NCBI GenBank assembly: GCA_903828035.1
Contig: CAIKKV010000544.1
Location: forward strand, 1-7,371
Direction of reading: 5' to 3'
Origin: an uncultured bacterium
GTDB taxonomy: Bacteria; Verrucomicrobiota; Kiritimatiellia; CAIKKV01
DNA length: 7,371 nt
The position numbers and the translations under genes are program-made. This document shows positions 1 through 7,200 of this stretch, piece after piece. Positions within the stretch are counted from its first letter, which is position 1. Each line of letters starts with the position of its first letter. The notes under the pieces were generated by a model that was not told the origin of the DNA, did no database searches, and saw only the letters and a program-made list of their open reading frames with translations.

Positions 1-1
1 C

Positions 2-3000
2 GCCGGTGCCGCCGCGATTCTCTCCACGTCGACCCCGCTCCTGAACTCCGTGCTGGTGAAAGGGTCGATCACCTTCACCAATTGGGACAGCACGCTCAAA
101 GCCGTGACGGTGACCGTGTTGAGCGGCGGACAAATCACGCACTATGTCAACACGGCCACCAACGCCCCCTGGACGCCCACCAGTCGGGTCGTGATTGAAT
201 GCACCAACCTGGCCGTGGAAGTCAATGGCGCCATCAACGCGGATTCAAAGGGGTATACGGGCGACAAGAACCGGGGCGGTTATGGCCCGGGTGGACAGTC
301 TGTTGCCTGGGCGTATGGCGGAGGCTATGGCGGGGCTGGCGGCCTTTCTAGCGTTGGTTCTGCTTTTACTTCGGGACAGGTTTACGGGGATCCCTTCACT
401 CCCACCAATCCCGGCAGTGCGGGAGCTGGACACACGTCTTACGCGGGCGGCAACGGCGGCGGGGCGATTTTCGTCACCGCTACCGGGGAGGCGCGGGTGG
501 ACGGGACCGTGAGCGCGAACGGGGGGAACTATACGCCCACGTACGGGTCCGGCGGCTCGGGCGGTAGCGTGCTGCTCGTGTGCGGCACCTTCACCGGTTC
601 CGGATCGGTTGGAGCCCGAGGCGGCACCGCCTCCTCGGCGGGCGGCACGGGCGGCGGCGGCCGCATCAGCATCCGGTACGGGGCGGCCCAGGGCAATCTG
701 GTGTCCCAGCCCCTGGCTTTGCTCGATGCGAGCGCCCCGCAATCCTCCGCCTATAATGGCGATCTGGGGACCATCTGGCTCCCCGACACGCTTCTCATGC
801 GTGAATCCCTGGGCAACCTGAATGGTCAGATTTTCGGATTCGGCGCCTGGTCGCCCGGCCGCATCGCCTGCACCAACAGCCGGGTGCGATTCGTGCAGGA
901 CGGCTTCCAACTGCGCGTGACCAACAACATTTTTATTTCCGGCCCGACTGGCAGCGTGGAAGTGGGAAGCGCCCGCTTCATGTACAACCGGCTTTACTCG
1001 ACCGTGTCCAACACCCCGGTGATCGTGGAGGTGGGAGGCGATCTGATCCTGACCAACAGCGGCGCCTTCCGCCTGTTCAGCATGGCCACCAATGCCTCGC
1101 CCGATTATGGCGCCCTGCTCAGCGTCACCGGCCAGGTGGCGGTCTACTCCAATGCGGCCCTTTCGCTATATTCGGAAATCACCAATGGCGGTTCCGCGCT
1201 GGTGCGGGCGGGAGCGGTGCGGGTGGACGCGTTCGGCCGGATTGAAGCGGACGGCAAAGGCTACGGCAACCTTGGGCCGTATGTCGGCAGTCCCATCGTA
1301 AGCGTTGGGCCTGGAGGCGGGCTGCGCAATTCCGGCGGCAGTCACGGCGGCGGCGGAAACCTGTCGTCCTATGCGGCCAGCCAGACCCTGTTGGCCGGGG
1401 ATATCCAGACCAATACGTATGGTTCGGTCACCAACCCGTTGACCGCCGGAAGCACGGGCGGGCGCAATCCGGCTAGTACGGGCGTGATCGGCAACGACGG
1501 CGGGGGCGTGGTGCGAATCGAAACGACCGGCCGGGTTTATGTGGCCGGCACGATCAGTGCGAATGGAGCAGCAAACGGGAGCGGCACGTATGAGGGCGGC
1601 GGGGCGGGCGGGAGCGTGAATATCCGGTGCCGGATACTCGAAGGCTCCATCGGGGTCGTGCGGGCGAATGGCGGCGAGGGGGGCGTCAACTCGCCCGCAA
1701 ACGGCGGGGGCGGCCGCATTGCGGTGTGGTATGACCCCGTTGCCCAGGCGCAACTCCCTGCGCCGGATGTCTCCTTTTCCGCCGTCGGAGGCGTGCTCGG
1801 ATCCGGCAATGCGGGGGATGTGGGCTCCCTCTTTTTCCCGGACAACCGGTTCCTCACAACACCCCTCCGGCACAGCGGCGAGTGGCGGGTGGCGGGAGTG
1901 ACGAGTTGGGCGGTGGCCAGCCTGCTGGTCAGCAACCAGTGGTTCAGGTTCCCGGCGCCCGGCTTTGCTTTGACCGTGACCAACACGCTGACCGTGATCG
2001 GCACAAACTCACTTTGGCACCGGCTCGAACTTTCCAACGGCGGGGTTGCCTGCGGGCGGCTGGAGGCCCGGAACGGCCGGCTGAATCTGATGCGGACGGA
2101 TAACGGCGGGTCGCGGCTCAGTTGCACGGGTGACATGGTGGTCGACTCCGGCTGGGTGAACGTGATCAGCGGCGGCACGAATGTGATGCTCGAGAGCGCC
2201 GGCCTGACCCTGACCAATTCCGGCTGGCTCCAGGTGGAGGCGGCGGCGACGAATCCCGCGGTGGCGGATCAGGGCGGGCTCGTCCGGGTGACCGGCTCGA
2301 CCGTGATCGGGCCGGGATGCTGGGTGCGTCCGCTTGCGCACGGCGTCACCGGGGGTTCCGTCAAAATGATTTTCAACACGCTCGCGGTCTCTGCGGGCGG
2401 GGGCTTTGACGCCTCCGCGGCCGGATTTCGTGAGATGGGCAATTTCAGCACCAATTTTGGAACCGGGCCAGGCCGGGGCCGTGATTATGGCGGGGCGGGT
2501 TACGGCGGGGCGGGCGGGTTGCCGGGTTCGGTCACCGCTGTCAATACCAATGGGCTGCTCTACGGCCTGACCAATGCGCCCCTGCATGCCGGAAGCGCCG
2601 GAGGGAAACATTCTACCAATTGGCGGCCCTATAACTGGGGGGGTGGTGTCGTGCGCATCCGGGCGGACCGCATGACTCTGGCAGGCACAATCAACGCCGA
2701 CGGCGGCGGCACGCAGGTGGCTTCGGGCGGCGGCGGCGGGGCGGGCGGCGGCATCCTGGTGTGGAGCAAAACCTTTTCCGGGGCGTCTGGAACAATCAGC
2801 GCGCGGGGGGGGCATGCGGATTCCAACGCCAGCGGCGCTGGCGGCGGCGGCGGACGGATTGCCCTCTGGGTGGGCGCGTTCACCGACCAGGACGAGCAGT
2901 CGCTCCTGGCCGGACAGGGCGTCAGCAGGATGACAAGCAGCACCACCTGGAGCGGCCTGCTTGGAACGGTTATTCTGGCCGGCGGCACGAATGGCACCGT

Positions 3001-3082
3001 TACGCCAAGACAGGGCGACTCCGGAACCTTTGTCGCGCTCGTGAAATCGGCCTCCTCGGGCACCCTCATCCTGGTGAGATAA
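2..3082 (+). CDS. Glycine-rich beta-repeat surface-type protein, 3' part (5' end outside window)
   Basis: This is probably a secreted or cell-surface structural or adhesive protein; no enzymatic domain is recognisable. The frame is open from base 2, and the residues before the first GTG (base 50) already read like the protein's beta-strand style, so that GTG, which has no ribosome site, is unlikely to be the true start. About 1,026 codons are visible. Three modules each end in a Gly-rich stretch: a G-rich loop, a YG..P..GS.GG segment, GGG-(A/V)-(I/V)-x-(I/V), a 'GT(V/I)(S/N)A(N/D)G' strand, GGSGGS-like glycines, then GGGGRI(S/A)(I/V/L). Between them lie Thr-Asn-rich strands such as LTNSG. Lysine is very rare (about nine) and cysteine scarce (about seven), as expected of an extracellular beta-solenoid. 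The C-terminus ends SSGTLILVR, with no obvious sorting signal or membrane anchor. The stop TAA abuts the next gene's ATG. Family assignment comes from pattern memory; function is inference. Confidence 0.88.
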   Translation, partial: AGAAAILSTSTPLLNSVLVKGSITFTNWDSTLKAVTVTVLSGGQITHYVNTATNAPWTPTSRVVIECTNLAVEVNGAINADSKGYTGDKNRGGYGPGGQSVAWAYGGGYGGAGGLSSVGSAFTSGQVYGDPFTPTNPGSAGAGHTSYAGGNGGGAIFVTATGEARVDGTVSANGGNYTPTYGSGGSGGSVLLVCGTFTGSGSVGARGGTASSAGGTGGGGRISIRYGAAQGNLVSQPLALLDASAPQSSAYNGDLGTIWLPDTLLMRESLGNLNGQIFGFGAWSPGRIACTNSRVRFVQDGFQLRVTNNIFISGPTGSVEVGSARFMYNRLYSTVSNTPVIVEVGGDLILTNSGAFRLFSMATNASPDYGALLSVTGQVAVYSNAALSLYSEITNGGSALVRAGAVRVDAFGRIEADGKGYGNLGPYVGSPIVSVGPGGGLRNSGGSHGGGGNLSSYAASQTLLAGDIQTNTYGSVTNPLTAGSTGGRNPASTGVIGNDGGGVVRIETTGRVYVAGTISANGAANGSGTYEGGGAGGSVNIRCRILEGSIGVVRANGGEGGVNSPANGGGGRIAVWYDPVAQAQLPAPDVSFSAVGGVLGSGNAGDVGSLFFPDNRFLTTPLRHSGEWRVAGVTSWAVASLLVSNQWFRFPAPGFALTVTNTLTVIGTNSLWHRLELSNGGVACGRLEARNGRLNLMRTDNGGSRLSCTGDMVVDSGWVNVISGGTNVMLESAGLTLTNSGWLQVEAAATNPAVADQGGLVRVTGSTVIGPGCWVRPLAHGVTGGSVKMIFNTLAVSAGGGFDASAAGFREMGNFSTNFGTGPGRGRDYGGAGYGGAGGLPGSVTAVNTNGLLYGLTNAPLHAGSAGGKHSTNWRPYNWGGGVVRIRADRMTLAGTINADGGGTQVASGGGGGAGGGILVWSKTFSGASGTISARGGHADSNASGAGGGGGRIALWVGAFTDQDEQSLLAGQGVSRMTSSTTWSGLLGTVILAGGTNGTVTPRQGDSGTFVALVKSASSGTLILVR
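221..787 (+). repeat. Gly-rich module, copy 1 (protein-level repeat)
   Basis: Protein-level repeat inside the first gene. It opens with a strand ending in VNGAINADSKGY, runs through YGGGYGGAGGL and a YGDPFTPTNPGSAG segment, then GGGAIFV, DGTVSANGG, GGSGGSVLL and GGGGRISIRY, and closes with GTIWLPD. The same order of landmarks recurs in two later copies. The similarity is clear in protein but diverged in DNA, so the copies are old or selected at protein level. Confidence 0.8.
1235..1843 (+). repeat. Gly-rich module, copy 2 (protein-level repeat)
   Basis: Second copy of the module. The matching landmarks in order are GRIEADGKGY, VGPGGGL, SHGGGGNLSSYA, YGSVTNPLTAGSTGG, DGGGVVRI, AGTISANG, GGGAGGSVNI, GGGGRIAVWY and GSLFFPD. 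The stretch between copies 1 and 2 (about 788-1234) also has a counterpart between copies 2 and 3: both carry a (L/F)PD-led strand region followed by V-T-N-(T/N) and LTNSG strands. The true period is therefore roughly 350-380 residues and not just the Gly-rich core. Confidence 0.8.
2393..2986 (+). repeat. Gly-rich module, copy 3 (protein-level repeat)
   Basis: Third copy. Landmarks are AGGGFDASAAGF, YGGAGYGGAGGLPGS, YGLTNAPLHAGSAGG, WGGGVVRIRA, AGTINADGGG, a run of glycines before ILVWSKTFSG, ARGG, GGGGGRIALWVG and LLGTVILAGG. It is the most glycine-dense copy and the last before a tail of about 30 residues (bases 2987-3079). Copies 1 and 3 share the YGGAGG-type loop more closely with each other than with copy 2. 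Confidence 0.8.
3073..3078 (+). promoter_or_regulatory. Candidate ribosome binding site for the sialidase-like gene
   Basis: GGTGAG lies inside the last codons of the upstream gene. It is 4 nt before the ATG at 3083 and 10 nt before a second in-frame ATG at 3089. It is a weak match to the Shine-Dalgarno consensus and does not decide between the two starts. With the stop and start codons touching, translational coupling to the upstream gene is likely. Confidence 0.4.
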
Positions 3083-4150
3083 ATGGATATGGCGAACCCT
3101 TGTCACGTGGAGGTCTTCGTTTCGGGGCAGGAGGGCTATCAGGCGTTTCGCATTCCCGTCATCGAGACGGCCGCCGATGGTTCCCTGCTGGCTTTTGCGG
3201 AAGCACGGAAGCGCAATTGCGGCGATCCGGGAACCGAGAACAACGAGGTTCACCTGGTGCTGAAGCGAAGCCGCGACAGCGGGCGCACCTGGTCGGCGAT
3301 GACCGTGATCGAGAACCCCGGGGATTCCTGGTCGGCCGCCAATCCCACCTCCGTGCTCGATCGGCGGACGGGCCGGATCTGGCTGCATTACATCCGCTGC
3401 AAGCCCGGGAGGGGCTCTGTGACCGCCCGGCCTGGCACCGATGACATCCGGAACCTGGTTCGCTACAGCGACGATCATGGGGTGGGCTGGTCGGAGCCCG
3501 CGGACCTGACGGCGGTTTGCCGCGACATGGCCGATCCTCAGTGGGCGTGCACCGTCGTCGGACCCGGCGGGGGCATTCAGGATCGCCAGGGCCGCCTGGT
3601 GGTGCCGTGCTGGAAATTTCCTTTTGGCGTGTTCGTGGTCTTCAGCGAGGATCATGGCCAGACTTGGCAGCGCGGGGGAATGGTTCCTGGCAATCATGGC
3701 GGGGACGAAGATCAGTTGGTCGAGTTGGCCGACGGCCGGCTCCTCCTGGATTTCCGGCAGGAGGAGGGTCCGCATCGGTGGATCGCCATCAGCTCCGACG
3801 GGGGCCGCACCTGGTCTGAGCCGCATCCCGGGCAGACCGTTACGCCCGTCTGTTGCGCCATTAAGCGCTATACGCTCAAGGCGGCGGGCGACGATCGCGA
3901 CCGGATTGTCTGGACCGGGCCCAAGGGGCCGGAGCGGCGGACCCATCTCGTTGTCCGGGTCAGCGAAGACGAAGCGGAGAGTTTTCCCCGCGAACGGCTG
4001 ATTGCCGGGGGGCCGGTGGCCTACTCATCCTTGACACTGCTCCCGGATAAGAGCATGGGCGTGCTCTGGGAGCGGGGCCCTTACCAATTCATCGTCTTTA
4101 GCCGGCTGGATCGGGAGTTCCTGTTAGGCATTCCGGATCAACAGGACTAA
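3083..4150 (+). CDS. Sialidase-like (GH33/BNR-repeat) six-bladed propeller protein
   Basis: Probable exo-alpha-sialidase or a relative in the sialidase superfamily, removing terminal acidic sugars from glycans. FRIP lies at residues 22-25. Asp boxes (SxDxGxTW) lie at 63-70, 188-195 and 237-244, with a degenerate one at 129-136. Likely catalytic residues are Arg23, acid/base Asp48 (25 residues after Arg23, the spacing I recall for characterised bacterial sialidases), Glu209 sixteen residues before Arg225, the third triad Arg at 285 or 286, and nucleophile Tyr314 in AYSSL. At 355 residues it is a catalytic propeller with no added lectin domain. The N-terminus has no signal peptide or lipobox, which is odd between genes for apparently exported proteins. 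The start at 3083 touches the preceding stop; 3089 is an alternative. It ends in tandem in-frame stops TAA-TAG. Sialidase fold is confident; sialic acid specificity is inference, as many propellers of this type act on other substrates. Confidence 0.9.
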   Translation: MDMANPCHVEVFVSGQEGYQAFRIPVIETAADGSLLAFAEARKRNCGDPGTENNEVHLVLKRSRDSGRTWSAMTVIENPGDSWSAANPTSVLDRRTGRIWLHYIRCKPGRGSVTARPGTDDIRNLVRYSDDHGVGWSEPADLTAVCRDMADPQWACTVVGPGGGIQDRQGRLVVPCWKFPFGVFVVFSEDHGQTWQRGGMVPGNHGGDEDQLVELADGRLLLDFRQEEGPHRWIAISSDGGRTWSEPHPGQTVTPVCCAIKRYTLKAAGDDRDRIVWTGPKGPERRTHLVVRVSEDEAESFPRERLIAGGPVAYSSLTLLPDKSMGVLWERGPYQFIVFSRLDREFLLGIPDQQD

Positions 4151-4175
4151 TAGCATGATGTTCCGTTCAAGTATG

Positions 4176-4181
4176 AAGGAG
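4176..4181 (+). promoter_or_regulatory. Strong ribosome binding site that points to a GTG start at 4188
   Basis: AAGGAG, close to the ideal Shine-Dalgarno sequence, sits 6 nt before an in-frame GTG at 4188. The upstream ATG at 4155 has only AGGA (4143-4146) 8 nt before it, and the ATG at 4173 has nothing. Starting at the GTG gives a compact signal peptide, supporting it as the real start. Confidence 0.65.
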
Positions 4182-4187
4182 CCGGCA

Positions 4188-4262
4188 GTGAAGGTAAATC
4201 AACGGTTGATCCAGGTACTGATTTTGGCGGCGAGCCTGCTGGGGCTGTCGCAGGCCCGGGCC
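4188..4262 (+). other. Signal peptide coding segment of the DUF4838 protein
   Basis: From the GTG start, a short basic n-region (MKVNQR) is followed by a hydrophobic core (LIQVLILAASLLGL) and the signal peptidase I motif A-R-A, with predicted cleavage before Gly26 (ARA|GDV). There is no lipobox cysteine, so export by Sec to the periplasm or outside is expected, without lipid anchoring. Confidence 0.8.
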
Positions 4263-7200
4263 GGCGATGTGACGACGCGCCTGCCGGCCGTCAACGCCTC
4301 GAACTGGGTGATCGGCGCGCAAACGGAAGTCATTCCCGTGCCCGTCAGGGGCTGGGAGATCCTCCCCGGCGATACCAACGCGTCGCCCGGAGTGAGCCTT
4401 CGCGAGAAGACCGTGACGATCGACGGCGAGGAGACGCCGGCGCTGGAGATCACCTACGAGCCGTACCGCCCACCGACCAACAGCCCGGCCGCCAAGCGCT
4501 TCACCCTGGTCCGGATTCCCCTCAAGATCGACGCCTACGCCAGCCATGTCCTGACATTCATGGGAAAGGTTGAGCCCGCCGAAGGGTCGAAAGTGCTGGC
4601 CGGCAAGGAGACCCCCCGCACGGGCTGGTTCAGCTACCAGTTCAATAAGTTCATGGATAACTTTGGCGTCGCGCTGTTCGACAACGGGCCCGTGCACTGG
4701 TCCGTGGATGGCGTTCCCACCACCCACTTCCTCAACCACGTGGATCCCGCCGAAAAGCGGGCGGACGGCTGGTCGACCTTCTGCTGGGATATTCAGAACG
4801 AGGACCACACCGGGAACAAGGGCGTCGACCTGGAGCGCGTGGCGTGGCTGGAAATCACCTACGACAGCCGCGGCGTGCCGGATAACAGGAAGAGCGTGAT
4901 CACCCTTGCCAACCCCCGCTTCGTCAGGGGCATGCGCAAGAACTACCCGGATGCGGAGCTGGTGAACGCCTGGACGAACTTCATCGAGTCCTATAAGCCC
5001 GACTACAGCGACTCGTCCCGCTATCTGGAAAACCCGAAGGAGGGCCGGATCGCCAAGCCGATTGCGATCGCCAAAGCCGGCAAGGCCCTGGCCGAGATCG
5101 TGGTAACAACCGAAGGCGATGCGAACCGCATCGGAAACTTTGTCAAGAACTCCGACCGCCTGCTCGAGACTCGAACTCAAAAAGGGAACGAGAACCTCGT
5201 CCACGCGAACGCGGCGGCGGAGCTGAAGCGGCTCCTGGGCAAGATTACGGGGGCCGACTACCCCGTTCTGGAAACTCCCAGCGCGGAGAAGAACGTCAAG
5301 ATCTACCTGGGCGCGAGCTACGCGAAGAAATATTTCGCGAAAGACCTTGAGAAACTGGCCGAGGGCGATTGCCTCGACGGCTACGCCATCCGCGTGAAGG
5401 ACGGCAACATCTACATCTTCGGGGCGATTCCCAAAGGGACCCTGAACGGCGTCTATGCTTTCCTTGAAAACAACAGCGACATCATCTTTCCCCGGTGGAG
5501 CGTGGAAGAGCTTGGCGTGATCTGCACGCCGAATCCGGATTTGGCTATTGTCTGCGCGGACACGCTGGACAAGCCGCGGATGATCCTGCGCGGCTGGCTC
5601 AGCTCCGCCCAGAGCCTGGTGCGCAACAAGTGCAATTTCTACCATGTGGCCTTTGATGCCCAGGCCTGGGGCGGCTACACCGAGGTCGGCGGGCATTGCT
5701 TCTCCTTGTCATACAACTCAGGCATTCCCGTTTCCGAGTCTGGGCCGTACAAGAAATTCTATCCCCTCATCGACGGCAAGCGGCCGGAGAAGTGGAGCGA
5801 GTATAAGCACCAGATGTGCGTCAATCATCCCGACCTCTATGAGGTTTACGTCAGCCATTGGCGGAAGGGGCTGAACGCGTCCAGCCCGCCGTTGCAGGTT
5901 TTGATGATCGGTCCGGACGACAATTGGGGGCTGTGCGAGTGCCCGTACTGCTCCGCTCCGATCCGGACGCCCGACGGCCGCACGCTGACGCCAAAGAACT
6001 TCAACGAGTATTATTCCACGCAGTTCTACCTGTTCCTCCAGCGCGTGGCGGATAACCTGGCCGAGTTCAGGCCGGGCTTCGTGACCAGCACCTTCGCCTA
6101 CTTTTTCGCCGCGCCGCTGCCGGCGATCGACGTGGGGCCGAACATCCGGCCGTGGCTCTGCCCCTATGTGCGCAAGGACATCAAGTCCCCGATTTTCTCG
6201 CCCGTGAACAACCACTGGTGGCAACTGCTCAAGGGGTGGCGCGCCAAGACCGACCAGGTGGTTTTTCGCGATTACTACGGCCTGTCCCTGCAGCTGCACC
6301 CCATCGCCGAGGTGCTGGCGTATGATCTCCGGGCCATGGTGGACGCGGGCGCGCTGCGCTTGACGGCGGAAAACAGTGTTGATGAAGCGGCCGAGGATCT
6401 TGGCGCCGCCGAGGAGGCCTGGGTCATCAACCGCCTGATGTGGAATCCGGACCAGGACGTGGAGCCGCTCCGCAAGTATTACCTGCGCCGGACCTTCCGC
6501 GAGGCCGCCCCGGCCATCGAGAAGTTCCGGGGCACGATCCGGGCCGCGTGGTACAAGGAGCGGCGCACCGTGGACTTCGATGAGAATGGCGAGGCCGGCC
6601 TGCTTTTGCGCAATCTCGGGCTCGAGAAAGAACTGTACGGCTATCTGGACGAGGCCCTGAAGGCCGTGAAGCATCCTCAGTCGCGCCTGCTGGTGGAGCG
6701 GATGCGCGCGGCGTTTGAGTATTACATGGCCGGAGAGCCGAAGCCGCGCGTCACCGCGCCCCTGCCCAAGGTGCCCGCCGCCGTTCGCCCGCCCGACGTG
6801 TCGGTGAAGGACATTCTGGCGAAGGCCGGCGGGCCCACCCAGGCGGTCTCCGTTGTGGTCAGGGACCTGCTGGCCCGGGGCGGGCTGACGCCGGATCAGA
6901 AGAAGAAGATCCAGGAAGAGTACGCCCGGTCGATGCCCACCTTCCGGGAGTCGCTGTCGTACCTTGAGAAGCTCGTCCGCGATAACAACCTCGCCTATAC
7001 GGTTCGCCGCGGTTCGCCGGGAAACCGCCCGTGGGGAATCCTGGAATCCGGCATGGCAATTCTCCGTGACAGCGCGAATGCGACCCGGGAAGAAGCGGAC
7101 GAGTACATCCGGAAGGTTTCGGAGCTGACCCTGGGCCGCAAGGAGAGCCTGTTCGCGGCCTATTCGGCGGCGGCCGAGTCCTTCGCCCGGCGCAAGGGCG

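Noticed and set aside
2700..2760. GGC-repeat-rich stretch considered as a microsatellite or G-quadruplex element
   Set aside because: It encodes the glycine-rich core of the third module and has counterparts in the other modules, so protein coding explains it.
2761..3444. Plus-strand frame spanning the junction of the first two genes, considered as evidence of a frameshifted longer protein
   Set aside because: Its translation is Arg/Gly-rich with no repeat or propeller motif, while the annotated frames keep their family motifs right up to the junction on both sides.
2009..3946. Long open frame on the minus strand (about 645 codons)
   Set aside because: It overlaps two well-supported plus-strand genes, has low-complexity Ala/Pro/Arg/Gly composition typical of the antisense of G+C-rich coding DNA, and shows no recognisable domain.
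4148..4187. Gap between the sialidase-like and DUF4838 genes considered for a terminator or promoter
   Set aside because: No hairpin followed by a T run and no convincing -35/-10 pair is visible; it holds only tandem stops and ribosome-site-like sequences.
4167..5696. Long open frame on the minus strand (about 509 codons)
   Set aside because: It is antisense to the DUF4838 gene, whose protein shows clear family motifs in this region; the antisense translation shows none.
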